Assembly: GCA_964579825.1 (NCBI GenBank)
Contig: CAZOHT010000004.1
Coordinates: 1-64,000 of the forward strand
Reading direction: 5' to 3'
Origin: SPCO01 sp964579825
GTDB taxonomy: Bacteria; Chloroflexota; Limnocylindria; Limnocylindrales; CSP1-4
Length of the DNA: 64,000 nucleotides
Each line of letters begins with the position of its first letter. The first letter of the stretch is position 1. A program made the position numbers and the translations under genes. Shown here piece after piece: positions 17,607-26,253 of this stretch. The notes below the pieces were generated by a model. That model worked only from the letters and a program-made list of their open reading frames with translations, was not told where the DNA came from and searched no databases.

Positions 17607-17640
17607 CAAAAAGACCGCGGCTCCTCTGTGGAGTCCGCGG
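17607..17640 (-). terminator. Intrinsic terminator in the metY leader (attenuator)
   Basis: On the minus strand CCGCGG-A-CTCC and GGAGCCGCGG form a 10-bp stem with a bulged A and ACAGA loop, followed by TCTTTTTG. It lies between the upstream short ORF and the metY start, so it can only act as a conditional terminator for metY-metX. Confidence 0.82.
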
Positions 17641-17738
17641 CCCCGGGTCCGAGTCTTCGGTGCCGCTCCTACGTCATCTCGAACGTGCGCGTGACCTCAG
17701 ACCCGAGCCTCTCGGCTGAGCCGCCTGCGCATACACAT
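17641..17738 (-). promoter_or_regulatory. metYX leader region with competing RNA hairpins
   Basis: The leader upstream of the terminator contains CTCGAAC/GTTCGAG arms enclosing a hairpin CTCAG-CCGAG-AGG-CTCGG-GT-CTGAG. Its 3' arm CTCGGGTC (17700-17707) can alternatively pair with GACCCGGG (17642-17649), next to the terminator stem. This fits a transcription attenuator. It matches none of the SAM riboswitch cores I know. Confidence 0.55.
17697..17738 (-). CDS. Candidate 13-residue Met/Cys leader peptide
   Basis: The minus-strand ORF reads MCMRRRLSREARV then TGA. It starts without a Shine-Dalgarno and its first three codons are Met-Cys-Met, the amino acids whose synthesis metY-metX serves. It covers the 5' arm of the leader hairpins, so ribosome position could decide between alternative folds. 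Small Cys-rich leader peptides are known to attenuate sulfur operons in mycobacteria; the use here is an inference. Confidence 0.45.
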   Translation of the reverse strand: MCMRRRLSREARV

Positions 17739-17845
17739 GTTCGAGCGGTAGGTGGTCATCGCCCGGCGATGGTGGCGGACGATGCGCCGTCCCGTCAACC
17801 GACGCCACCGAATCACAACCATCGGCCCGCGCTAGGCTTGTGGGC

Positions 17846-18862
17846 ATGAGCGCCATCCCGAGCACCTTCCGAGCCTACGTCGCGGCCAGGATCGAACGCG
17901 ATGGCGCCCCGGCGATGGATCGCGGGCCGCGCGACTTCGCGGAGGCGGACCTGCCGGCGGGCGAGGTCGAGATCCGCGTCGGGTGGTCCAGCGTCAACTA
18001 CAAGGACGGCCTTGCGACCCGGGTGGACGGACGGGTCGCCCGGATCGATCCGATCATCCCGGGGATCGATCTCGCCGGGACCGTCGTCGGCTCGTCGGAC
18101 CCGGCCTTCGCAGTCGGCGATGCCGTACTCGCCCACGGCTACGACCTGGGCGTCGCCCGCCATGGCGGCTACAGCGAGTACCAGCGCGTACCGGCCGGTT
18201 GGGTCGTGCCCCTGGCTCCTGGCCTGTCGGCCCGCGAGGCGATGGCCATCGGGACCGCCGGGTTCACCGCGGCGATGTCCGTGGTGGCGCTGGAGGACCG
18301 GGGTCTCAGCCCGGATGCCGGGCCGGTCCTCGTGACCGGGGCGAGCGGCGGGGTCGGTGGGACGGCGCTGGCGATCCTGGCCGATCGCGGCTACGAGGTC
18401 TGGGCCGTGACCGGCAAGCCGGACGAGGCGGCCCGGTTGACCTCCCTGGGGGCCGCCGGGATCCTGACCCGGGACGACGTGCCAGCCGAGGGCAAGCCGC
18501 TCGAATCCGAGCGTTGGGCAGGTGCGGTGGACGCCGTGGGAGCGGCGACCCTCCCGTACGTGCTGCGGACCCTCAAGACGGGTGGTGCGGTCGCGGCGAG
18601 CGGCAACGCCGGTGGACCCAAGCTCGAGACGACCGTCTTCCCGTTCATCCTGCGCGGGGTCGCGCTCCTTGGGATGGATTCGGTGACCGTGCCGATCGCC
18701 CGGCGCCGGGCGTTGTGGGACCGGTTGGCCACGGATCTGCGACCGCGCGAACTGGGCCGGCACGTGACCGAAGTCGGTCTCGACGACCTCGACGTCGCGC
18801 TCGACGGGATCGTGGCCGGGAGTGCCCGCGGGCGTTGGATCGTCCGCGTCGGCGGCGACTGA
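17846..18862 (+). CDS. YhdH/AcuI-type acrylyl-CoA reductase (MDR, zinc-free)
   Basis: A 338-residue medium-chain dehydrogenase/reductase of the YhdH family. It has SSVNYKDGLA near the N terminus, IDLAGTVVGS, the Rossmann motif VTGASGGVGGTA, and SGNAGG and TVFPFILRGVALLGMDSV in the C-terminal half, both typical of AcuI/YhdH. Zinc ligands are lacking, as expected. The family reduces acryloyl-CoA or quinone-like enones with NADPH. TAGGCT is 7 nt before the ATG, suggesting a leaderless mRNA, divergent from metY. Confidence 0.87.
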   Translation: MSAIPSTFRAYVAARIERDGAPAMDRGPRDFAEADLPAGEVEIRVGWSSVNYKDGLATRVDGRVARIDPIIPGIDLAGTVVGSSDPAFAVGDAVLAHGYDLGVARHGGYSEYQRVPAGWVVPLAPGLSAREAMAIGTAGFTAAMSVVALEDRGLSPDAGPVLVTGASGGVGGTALAILADRGYEVWAVTGKPDEAARLTSLGAAGILTRDDVPAEGKPLESERWAGAVDAVGAATLPYVLRTLKTGGAVAASGNAGGPKLETTVFPFILRGVALLGMDSVTVPIARRRALWDRLATDLRPRELGRHVTEVGLDDLDVALDGIVAGSARGRWIVRVGGD

Positions 18863-18890
18863 CCGGGTCGGCGCCCACGCGCCACCCAGC

Positions 18891-19949
18891 TCAGTGGCCG
18901 AGGAGTTCGCGGTACAGGGTCTCGTAGCGATCCACCATCCGGCCGACGGAGAACCGCTCCAGGGCGGATGCCCGGATCCCAGCCCGATCGAGGTCGTCCA
19001 GGCGCTCATCGAAGTAGGCGAGCTGCTGGGCGTCGTCGCCGATGAACCCATCGATCCCGTCGCGGACGAGTTCGGGGATCGCACCCGAGCGGCGGGCCAG
19101 CACCGGTGTCCCCAGCGCGAGCGCCTCGATGACGACGAGCCCGAACGGCTCGGGCCAGGCGGATGGGATGATCGAGGCCCGACTGGCAGCGACCAGGCGG
19201 TCACGCTCGGGCTCGGTCAGTTCGCCCAGGATCTCGACGTCGGCGCCGACGAGGGCGGGCGCGACGATCGACTCCCAGTACTCGATCTCGCCCGCCAGAG
19301 TGGGCACCTTCGCGGCGATCAGGAGCCGTCGCCCGGTGAGGCGGGCCACCTCGATGGCGTCCAGGATGCCCTTCTCGGGGGTGATCCGGCCGACGAAGCA
19401 GAACGCGTCGCCCGGCATCTCGACCAACGGCGGCGGGTCGAAGGTCAGGCCGTGGTAGATGACGGTCCAATCCGCCTCGGGATGGACGCGCGCCTGGTCC
19501 TCGCTGATGGCCACGAGCCCGCGCGGCGCGTCCACGAAGGCGTCCTTCGCCCAGGGGACGTCGAGGCGGCCGTGGAACGTCGACACGACCGGCACGCTCG
19601 TGCGGCGGGCAAGCTCGACGTTCCAGCGCTCGATATGCGAGTGGATGAGGTCGAACTCGCCGGCGCGCTCCAGGACCAGCCGGACCGTCTCCTCGAAGGC
19701 GACCGCCGGGTCGTCGGCGAGGCCGGCCGGACGGAGGGCCGCCGGCACGGTGACGACGTGCCGGCCGGGGATCCGCGAGTCGCCGCTGGCGAACGTGGTG
19801 ACCTGGTGCCCGCGTCGGTCCAGCTCGTGGACGAGCTCGGACACGATCCGTTCCGTGCCTCCGTACGCGATCGGCGGGACGGCCTCCAACGGCGGAGCGA
19901 CCTGGGCGATCCGCAGGGGCCGAGCGGCTTCCGGGCCGCCGCCGCTCAC
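18891..19949 (-). CDS. Glycosyltransferase family 4 protein
   Basis: A 352-residue GT-B glycosyltransferase. The N-terminal domain has PPIAYGGTERIVSELVHEL, and the C-terminal domain has the donor-binding motif FGLVVIEALALGTPVLARRSGAIPEL with the E-x7-E pattern, preceded by FVGRITPEKG. It transfers a sugar from an activated donor to an unknown acceptor. GTG start overlaps the stop of the debranching-type gene (GTGA), so the two are coupled. Confidence 0.9.
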   Translation of the reverse strand: MSGGGPEAARPLRIAQVAPPLEAVPPIAYGGTERIVSELVHELDRRGHQVTTFASGDSRIPGRHVVTVPAALRPAGLADDPAVAFEETVRLVLERAGEFDLIHSHIERWNVELARRTSVPVVSTFHGRLDVPWAKDAFVDAPRGLVAISEDQARVHPEADWTVIYHGLTFDPPPLVEMPGDAFCFVGRITPEKGILDAIEVARLTGRRLLIAAKVPTLAGEIEYWESIVAPALVGADVEILGELTEPERDRLVAASRASIIPSAWPEPFGLVVIEALALGTPVLARRSGAIPELVRDGIDGFIGDDAQQLAYFDERLDDLDRAGIRASALERFSVGRMVDRYETLYRELLGH

Positions 19950-22186
19950 AGGCGGACGATGACCTCCAGCGGACCGTCCTTGCGCAGGACCTCGGCGCTG
20001 GTCAGGCCCCGCCACCGGTGGAGCAACAGATCGCACGTCGCGTCGCCCACCCGCAGGCCCTTGACGACGATCTTGGTGATGTCCTGGGGCAGGTCCGGCT
20101 TCTCGAGGGTCAGCTGGCCGAGCGAGGCGTCCGCGTGCAGGCCGAGCATCGTGCGGATGAGCATGAGCGGCGCCCCCGCGGCCCACGCCTGCGGCGAACA
20201 GGCGACGGGGTAGGCGACCGGGGCCCCGGTCGAAGCGCGGTCGAAGCCGCAGAACAGCTCCGGCAGGCGATAGGCCGGGAAGTGGTGCGCCGCGGCGAGC
20301 AGGTCGCCACTGAGCCGCCCGCCGATGGCATCGAAGCCGTAGCGTCGCGCGCCGGCCGCGGCGATGGCCGTGTCGTGCGGCCAGACCGTGCCGGTGTGGT
20401 ACCCGATCGGGTTGTAGCCGGGCTGGTCGGAGGCGAGTGTGCGCACGCCCCAGCCCGAGGACATCGCCGCCGATCCGAGGCCGTCGGCGACGGCCGTAGC
20501 GGCCGGCCCTGGCTCGACGATCCCGCTCCACAGGCAGTGGCCACCGTTGGAGCCCACCGTGTCGACCGCGCGCTTGTCGCCATCGAGGGCCATCGCCAGC
20601 TGCCCGTCGGGGAGCGTGAACGCCTCGGCGAACCGGCGCTTGAGCTCGGCCGCCTGGTGTTCGAGGCGATCCGCCAGGTCGAACTCGCCGCGTCGACGAG
20701 CCAGGCGCGCCACCCGGCGTCGGGCATCGAAGACATACCCCTGGACCTCGGCCAGGGCGATCGGGGTCGTGGCCAGGCTCCCATCGGACCAGCGGATCGC
20801 GTCACCCGAGTCCTTCCAGCCCTGGTTGAGCAGGCCAGTCGAGGCGCGTCGCTCGTATTCGACGAAGCCGTCGCCGTCACGATCGCCCCAGTCGTCGATC
20901 CAGGCGAGCGCCGCGAGGACGTTGGGCCACAGTCGCTCGACGAGGGCGTCGTCGCCCGTCCAGTCGTGGGTCTCGCCCAGGAGGATGAGCCACAGCGGCG
21001 TCGAGTCGATGGAGCCGTAGTACGGGGAGAACGGCAACTCGCCCGTCCGGGTCATCTCGCCGGTCCGGAACTCGTGGAGGATCTTGCCCGGCTCGGCGTC
21101 GCGCCACGCGTCGACCTCCGTCGCCTGGTGGCGGGCCAGGATCTCGAGCGTCTCGACCGCGAGGCGCGGGGCGAACGCGATGGCCTGCAGCGACGTGACG
21201 ATCGCGTCCCGACCGAACAGCGTGGCGAACCACGGCACGCCCGCCGCGATGAACTCCTCGCCGGCCTGGGTCGTCGAGCGCAGGAGGCACAGGTCGTCCA
21301 TCGACCGGCGGATGACCTGGTTCACCACCTCGTGGTCGGTCTCGATGTCCACGGTCTCGGCGTGCCACGCCGCGTGGATCGCGCTCGGGTCGGTGGAGGT
21401 CGGGTCGCCGGTGAAGGCGCCGCTGGGCGGGAGCCGACCGGGACTCGGCTCCCGGGTCGTCGAGACCGTCCAGGTCACCACGCGGCTGTCACCGGGCGCG
21501 AGAAGGCCGTCCCAGCTCGCGACGATCGCGCCACCGTCGTAGTCGGCCGTGGCGGCGACCTCGGGGTGCGGGTCGAAGTCGATGCGGGTCCGGACCGTGA
21601 CCTCGTCGAGGCCGACATACGCGAAGACGATCGCACCGGCCTCGTCGAGTTCGATCGGTAGCAGCTTCCCACGGGTCGGGCGGGCGTATCCGCGGACCTC
21701 GAAGATGTCCGCCGCGTCCATGTCGAGCTCGAGCTCGACGTCCAGGTCGAACGCGAACGAGCCGTGGTTCTGGATGACGAGCCGCTCGCGATAGGCGTCT
21801 GACAGGGTCCGTTCGCGCTCGATGGAGATCGTCCGCCGGGCGATCGATCCATCCGAGCCCATCTTGTCGCCGGGGTCCTTGCGCAGCTCCGCGTTGGTGG
21901 CGATGACCGTGCCGCGCCAACTGCCGCCGGGGTCCGAGTGGAGGACCACCGGCCGCTCGCCGGCGACGCGCAGCACGCTGCACGAGAGGACCCGCGTGTC
22001 GCCGTCGTACAGGCCGAGGCCGCGGGTGTCCGGGTGGATGTCGCCGAACGCGTCGGACAGCAGGAACAGGTCCCGATGCTTCAGGACCTGGGCGGACCCG
22101 AGGTCGGTCGCCCGGATGATCGGCCGAGGCCGGGCCGGGAAGGTCTCGAGCGGGGTCGCCGACCGCGCCGCTGCGTCGTGCACCAC
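19946..22186 (-). CDS. Amylo-alpha-1,6-glucosidase / glycogen debranching family protein
   Basis: A 746-residue protein. The N-terminal ~240 residues match the glycogen-debranching N-terminal domain (LKHRDLFLLSDAFGDI, GLGLYDGDTRVLS). The rest is an (alpha/alpha)6 barrel with PWFATLFGRDAIVTSLQ, GLLNQGWKDSGDAI, GYNPIGYHTGTVWPHDTA and a late YPVACSPQAWAAGAP segment, all characteristic of GH15/GH63-like glucosidases of the Mgl/debranching type. With the GT4 partner and a maltokinase further along, alpha-glucan or glucoside turnover is plausible. TAGACT sits 6 nt before the GTG start. Confidence 0.88.
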   Translation of the reverse strand: MVHDAAARSATPLETFPARPRPIIRATDLGSAQVLKHRDLFLLSDAFGDIHPDTRGLGLYDGDTRVLSCSVLRVAGERPVVLHSDPGGSWRGTVIATNAELRKDPGDKMGSDGSIARRTISIERERTLSDAYRERLVIQNHGSFAFDLDVELELDMDAADIFEVRGYARPTRGKLLPIELDEAGAIVFAYVGLDEVTVRTRIDFDPHPEVAATADYDGGAIVASWDGLLAPGDSRVVTWTVSTTREPSPGRLPPSGAFTGDPTSTDPSAIHAAWHAETVDIETDHEVVNQVIRRSMDDLCLLRSTTQAGEEFIAAGVPWFATLFGRDAIVTSLQAIAFAPRLAVETLEILARHQATEVDAWRDAEPGKILHEFRTGEMTRTGELPFSPYYGSIDSTPLWLILLGETHDWTGDDALVERLWPNVLAALAWIDDWGDRDGDGFVEYERRASTGLLNQGWKDSGDAIRWSDGSLATTPIALAEVQGYVFDARRRVARLARRRGEFDLADRLEHQAAELKRRFAEAFTLPDGQLAMALDGDKRAVDTVGSNGGHCLWSGIVEPGPAATAVADGLGSAAMSSGWGVRTLASDQPGYNPIGYHTGTVWPHDTAIAAAGARRYGFDAIGGRLSGDLLAAAHHFPAYRLPELFCGFDRASTGAPVAYPVACSPQAWAAGAPLMLIRTMLGLHADASLGQLTLEKPDLPQDITKIVVKGLRVGDATCDLLLHRWRGLTSAEVLRKDGPLEVIVRL

Positions 22187-22241
22187 GACCCGAGTCTAGG
22201 CCGGGTGGCGCCTCGCGTCGACCACGGACGCGGTACGGGCG

Positions 22242-23066
22242 TCAGGCCGGCTCGCCTCGAAGGTCGACAAGGGTCCGTTCGAAGGCCGGGATGGCGTGGT
22301 GTGGCGGGAGCTCCGGGAACGGATGGGCGGCGACGGCGTCGTCGAGCGTCCGCTCGCCGGCGTGGACCTCGCGGGCCAGGGACACCAGGGCTGCGATGGA
22401 CCTCGCCTGGCCGTCCGCGAACGCCCGGCCGAGGTGGTCGCCGTGACCGGGGACGATGACGCCCGTCACTCGCTCGGCGAGCGCGGCGGACGTCGCGACC
22501 CAGTCGAGCGGGTAGCCGTCGCCGAAGAACGGCACGTTGCCCTGCTCGACGAGATCGCCCGCGAAGAGGACATCGGTGCCGGGCACGGTGATGACGATGT
22601 CGTGATCCGTGTGTCCCCGACCGAGGTAGGCGAGCTCGACCGGGCGCCCGCCGACCTCGACGGTGGCGGCCTCCGCGAAGGTCCGATCGGGCGGGTCGAT
22701 GACGACCTCGGGGAGGTCCGGGGCGAGGGTGGGTTCATCACGTCCGATCGCCGCCTTGCGCGCCTCCCCGGTCCGCTCCATGAAGGTCACGCAACGGTCG
22801 TGTCCCCAGATCGTGGCCGGCCGGAACAGGGCGTTCCCGAAGGCGTGGTCGAAGTGACCGTGGGTGTCCACGACGACCGTCACCGGGAAGGCCGTCAGGT
22901 CGCGCAGGTGGGCCTGGATCTCACGCGCCTGGGGGTACGTGCTGCGCGTGTCGATGACGAGCGCCTCACCGTCGCCAAGGATCACGCCGATGTTCTGGTC
23001 GTAGAACTCGTAGCGGCGGACGAACACGCGATCGCCGATCTCGACCCAGCCATCCTCGACACCCAT
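22242..23066 (-). CDS. MBL-fold metallo-hydrolase
   Basis: A 274-residue metallo-beta-lactamase-fold protein with the zinc motif THGHFDHA, the Asp/His segment GRGHTDHDIV, the bridging Asp in LFAGDLVEQG, and the late His in IVPGHGDH. An N-terminal beta domain (VFVRRYEFYDQNIGVILG) is normal. The active site is complete, so an enzymatic hydrolase is expected; the substrate is unknown. TACCAT 6 nt upstream of the ATG suggests a leaderless mRNA. Divergent from the lipase gene with only 57 nt between starts. Confidence 0.88.
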   Translation of the reverse strand: MGVEDGWVEIGDRVFVRRYEFYDQNIGVILGDGEALVIDTRSTYPQAREIQAHLRDLTAFPVTVVVDTHGHFDHAFGNALFRPATIWGHDRCVTFMERTGEARKAAIGRDEPTLAPDLPEVVIDPPDRTFAEAATVEVGGRPVELAYLGRGHTDHDIVITVPGTDVLFAGDLVEQGNVPFFGDGYPLDWVATSAALAERVTGVIVPGHGDHLGRAFADGQARSIAALVSLAREVHAGERTLDDAVAAHPFPELPPHHAIPAFERTLVDLRGEPA

Positions 23067-23123
23067 CGGCGCATGGTAGCCGCGAGTCGCGTCGCCATCC
23101 CGCGAGTCGCGTACGCTGCACCC
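23067..23123. promoter_or_regulatory. Compact divergent leaderless promoter region
   Basis: The 57-nt gap between two divergent starts has TACCAT (minus, 23073-23078) 6 nt from one ATG and TACGCT (plus, 23112-23117) 6 nt from the other. An inexact direct repeat of GCGAGTCGCGT-like sequence lies between them. Confidence 0.55.
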
Positions 23124-23984
23124 ATGCCCTCGATCGTGAGCCACGCCACCGTCACCGACGGCACGGATCTGCTCGTCCGGCACTGGCCGGCCGACGAAGC
23201 CGAAGCGGGGGGCGCGTGGGCCGGACCGGCCTGGGCGTCGGTCCTCATCGTCCACGGTCTTGGCGACCACTCCGGCCGCTACGAGCACATCGGTGACCAG
23301 ATGGCCTCGGCCGGGCTGGATGTCTGGTCGTACGACCATCGAGGGAATGGCGGATCGGGTGGCCGTCGAGGTCACGTCGACCGATGGTCCCAGCTCCACG
23401 ACGATCTCGAGGAGCGGCTGGTGGCGGTCCGCGCCGGTGCGGGCGCGCACCCGGTGGTCCTCTACGGCCACTCGATGGGTGGGTTGGTCGTAGCCGGCTA
23501 CCTGACCCTGCCGGACCGGGCCTCCCCGGATCTGGCGGTGTTGACGGCCCCGGGCCTGGACTCCACGTTGCCGGGCTGGAAGAAGTCCCTGGCCCGCGTG
23601 CTCGGAGGGGTGACGCCGACCCTCGCCGTCCCGAACGCGATCGACCCGTCCACGCTGTCGCGCGACCCGGCCGTCGGAGCCAAGGTCGCGACAGATCCGG
23701 CCTGCGCTGCGTCCAGCACCGCACGGTTCGGCGCGGAGGCCCTGGCCGAGCAGCAACGCGTCGTGCGCGAGTGCGGCCGGATCACGATCCCGACGCTCGT
23801 CCTGCACGGACTGGACGACGGTCTCGTCCCGGCACGGGCCTCGGAGGTCCTCGCGGCCCTGCCGAACGTCGAGCGGCGGACGTATCCGGGTCTTCGCCAC
23901 GAACTCCACAACGAACCCGAGGGCCCGGCCATCATCGACGAGGTGATCGCCTGGTTACGGGAGCGTGCTAGAGTCACGGCCTAA
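23124..23984 (+). CDS. Alpha/beta hydrolase, monoacylglycerol lipase-like
   Basis: A 286-residue serine hydrolase. VIVHGLGDHSGRYEHI is the oxyanion-hole motif of the monoglyceride-lipase/lysophospholipase group, GHSMGG holds the nucleophile, and HGLDDGLVP and LRHELHNEPE hold the acid and His of the triad. All catalytic residues are in place. It probably hydrolyses monoacylglycerols or similar esters. The gene ends 7 nt before the TPP riboswitch aptamer. Confidence 0.9.
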   Translation: MPSIVSHATVTDGTDLLVRHWPADEAEAGGAWAGPAWASVLIVHGLGDHSGRYEHIGDQMASAGLDVWSYDHRGNGGSGGRRGHVDRWSQLHDDLEERLVAVRAGAGAHPVVLYGHSMGGLVVAGYLTLPDRASPDLAVLTAPGLDSTLPGWKKSLARVLGGVTPTLAVPNAIDPSTLSRDPAVGAKVATDPACAASSTARFGAEALAEQQRVVRECGRITIPTLVLHGLDDGLVPARASEVLAALPNVERRTYPGLRHELHNEPEGPAIIDEVIAWLRERARVTA

Positions 23985-23991
23985 CCGAAGA

Positions 23992-24084
23992 TCGCCTCCG
24001 GGGAGCGCAACGTGCGCTGAGAGTGCGGCCGCTGGGCCGCAGACCCGCCGAACCTGATCCGGCTCGTACCGGCGAAGGAAGCAG
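23992..24084 (+). ncRNA. TPP riboswitch (THI element)
   Basis: The conserved aptamer pieces appear in order: GGGGAGC, GCTGAGAG at about 24016, a variable P3 arm (GCGGCC/GGGCCGC), GACCC, GAACCTGATCCGG and GTACCGGCGAAGGAA. It binds thiamine pyrophosphate and represses downstream genes. The downstream ECF genes ykoE-ykoD-ykoC are classical targets. Confidence 0.95.
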
Positions 24085-24102
24085 GCCGTAGACCACCGAT
24101 CT

Positions 24103-24140
24103 GACGCCGTCCCCGGCACCCGGAGGCGGCGTCTTGCGTT
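24103..24140 (+). terminator. Hairpin of the TPP riboswitch expression platform
   Basis: GACGCC and GGCGTC close a GC-rich hairpin directly after the aptamer, followed by the weak U-tract TTGCGTT and then by the ykoE ribosome-binding site. It may act as a terminator or help hide the Shine-Dalgarno; the poor T-run keeps confidence moderate. Confidence 0.5.
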
Positions 24141-24160
24141 CGACATCGGAGGTCATGGAC

Positions 24161-24754
24161 ATGACGACGATCACCAACGCCGGCTCGACGGACACCGTGC
24201 CGGAGACCCGCTGGCGGACGCGCGACATCGTCGTCGCGGCGGTCATCGGCGTCGCCTTCGGCGTCGTGTTCTGGGCCTGGAACCTCGCCTACGCCGCGGT
24301 CGACCCCGTGTTCGCCTTCGCGCCGTGGCTCAAGGACCTCATGTACGGGGTCTGGCTGATGCCCGCGATCCTGGCGCCGCTCGTCATCCGCAAGCCGGGC
24401 GCCGCGATCTTCGCGGAGATGGTCGCGGCCGGCCTGTCGGCGCTCCTTGGCAGCACCTGGGGCCCCGACGTCCTGCTGTCCGGGTTCCTGCAGGGCGCCG
24501 CCGCCGAGTTGGTCTTCGCATTCACCCTGTATCGATCGTTCGGGCTCGTGACCCTCGTCCTGGCGGCGAGTGCGAGCGCGCTGGCCGCGTTCCTCCACGA
24601 CTGGGTGATCTACTACCCGGCGACGGACCAGACCATCCAGCTCCTGCGCGCCATCGCGATGATCGTCTCCGCCGCGGTCGTGGCCGCGGGTGGATCCGTC
24701 CTGCTGGCACGCTCGCTGCGCCGCACGGGCGTGCTGGACGGGTTCCCGGACTGA
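24161..24754 (+). CDS. ykoE: ECF transporter substrate-binding (S) component YkoE
   Basis: A 197-residue integral membrane protein with about five to six hydrophobic segments, of the YkoE family. It is the substrate-specific component of an ECF transporter for thiamine precursors (hydroxymethylpyrimidine in characterised systems). TRDIVVAAVIGVAFGVVFWAWN and KDLMYGVWLMPAILAPL are typical. I chose the second of two nearby ATGs because GGAGG is 8 nt ahead of it and only 2 nt from the first. Under TPP riboswitch control and followed by the ATPase and T-component genes. Confidence 0.92.
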   Translation: MTTITNAGSTDTVPETRWRTRDIVVAAVIGVAFGVVFWAWNLAYAAVDPVFAFAPWLKDLMYGVWLMPAILAPLVIRKPGAAIFAEMVAAGLSALLGSTWGPDVLLSGFLQGAAAELVFAFTLYRSFGLVTLVLAASASALAAFLHDWVIYYPATDQTIQLLRAIAMIVSAAVVAAGGSVLLARSLRRTGVLDGFPD

Positions 24755-24759
24755 TCATC

Positions 24760-26253
24760 GTGGGGGCGGGGGAAGCCACCGCACCGTCCGCCACGGCGAT
24801 CGCGCCGTCCCAGCCCGATGCCGCCTCCGCCCCGGGGCCGATCCGAGCGTGGGATCTCGGGTTCTGGTACCGGACCGGTGACCGGCCGGCGTTCCGCGGC
24901 GTGTCGTTCGACCTGCCGGCCGGCGCGTGCCTGCTGGTCGTCGGCCCGTCCGGCTCCGGCAAGAGCACGCTCGGGCTGGCGATCGCCGGCGTCGTGCCGC
25001 GCGACATCCCGGGCGAGGTGACCGGCACGCTGTCGGTGGGTGGGGCGGTGGGGATCGTCTTCCAGGACCCGGCGTCGCAATTGGTCATGGAGCGAGTCGA
25101 GGACGAGGTGGCGTTCGGGCTCGAGAACCTGGGCTGGCCACGTTCGGCGATGACGGAGCGGATCCCCGAGGTCCTCGCCGACGCCGGGTTGGCCGGGCTC
25201 GAGCGGCGTCGGTCGCAACGCCTGTCCGGCGGGCAGCAGCAGCGGCTGGCCCTGGCCGGGGCGCTCGGTCCGCGACCGGGGATCCTCGTCCTGGACGAGC
25301 CGACGGCGAACCTGGACCCGGACGGGACGGCCGCCTTCTTCGAGCGCCTGGGCGGCCTCGTCGCGGCAAGGTCGGCGACCGTCGTGCTGGTGGAGCACCG
25401 GGTCGAACGGGCCTGGCCGCTCGCGGACCTCGTCCTGGCCCTGGACGGGACCGGTGCCCCGATCGATGTCGGCAATCCGGCGGACGTGCTGGACCGTTCG
25501 GCCGGGCGGATGGCCACCGCGGGGATCTGGCTGCCGACCGAGACGGTGAAGCGGTCTCGCCGCTCGAAGGGTGCGCCGCATCCGCCGGCTGCCCCTGCGC
25601 CGTCCGCGGCGCCCATCCTCACGGCCGACGGCCTGCGCTTCGGGTACGAGCCTGACGTGCCCGTCGTCCGCGACGTGTCGATCTCGATCGGACCGGGCGA
25701 GCGCGTCGCGATCCTGGGCCCGAATGGCGGCGGCAAGTCCACCCTCGCCCGACTCCTCGTCGGTCTCCTGCGTCCCGATCACGGCACCGTGGACCTCGCC
25801 GGCCACGATCCCGCCCGCCTCTCCGCGCCAGAGCTGTCCACCCTCGCCGGGTTCGTCTTCCAGGATCCCGAGTCCGGGTTCCTCGCGAACACCGTGGCGG
25901 AGGAGGTGGGGCTCGGCCTGTCAGCCGAAGACGCCGAGCGCGTGCCGAGTCTGATGGCGGCCCTGGACCTGCCGCTCGAGACGTTCGGCGCCCGCAGCCC
26001 ATATCGGCTGAGCGGGGGTGAGGCTCGTCGACTGTCCCTGGCCGTCGCGCTCGTCCGCGATCCGCTCGTGCTCGTGCTCGACGAGCCCACCTTCGGCCAG
26101 GACCGCCACGGTTACGACGGCCTGCTCCGCATCCTGCGCGATCGCGCCGGTGCCGGGACCGCGCTCGTCATCGCGACCCACGACCTGCGACTGGTGCGCG
26201 ACCTGGAAGCCCGGGTGATCGAGATCGATGACGGCTGGCTGGTGGTCGGATGA
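24760..26253 (+). CDS. ykoD: ECF transporter double ATPase component YkoD
   Basis: A 497-residue protein with two fused ABC ATPase domains (about 35-250 and 290-490). Each has a Walker A (VGPSGSGKST; LGPNGGGKST), an ABC signature (LSGGQQQRLALAG; LSGGEARRLSLAV) and a Walker B (ILVLDEPTANLD; LVLDEPTFGQD). Energises the YkoE-YkoC thiamine-precursor importer. GTG start five bases after the ykoE stop, with no good Shine-Dalgarno, so translation is probably coupled. The stop overlaps ykoC by 4 nt. Confidence 0.93.
   Translation: MGAGEATAPSATAIAPSQPDAASAPGPIRAWDLGFWYRTGDRPAFRGVSFDLPAGACLLVVGPSGSGKSTLGLAIAGVVPRDIPGEVTGTLSVGGAVGIVFQDPASQLVMERVEDEVAFGLENLGWPRSAMTERIPEVLADAGLAGLERRRSQRLSGGQQQRLALAGALGPRPGILVLDEPTANLDPDGTAAFFERLGGLVAARSATVVLVEHRVERAWPLADLVLALDGTGAPIDVGNPADVLDRSAGRMATAGIWLPTETVKRSRRSKGAPHPPAAPAPSAAPILTADGLRFGYEPDVPVVRDVSISIGPGERVAILGPNGGGKSTLARLLVGLLRPDHGTVDLAGHDPARLSAPELSTLAGFVFQDPESGFLANTVAEEVGLGLSAEDAERVPSLMAALDLPLETFGARSPYRLSGGEARRLSLAVALVRDPLVLVLDEPTFGQDRHGYDGLLRILRDRAGAGTALVIATHDLRLVRDLEARVIEIDDGWLVVG

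Noticed and set aside
17641..17760. SAM riboswitch upstream of metY
   Set aside because: The leader lacks the GCAACC and GAUGAA-type core blocks of SAM-I/IV and the short core of SAM-II; a peptide-based attenuator explains the ORF and terminator better.
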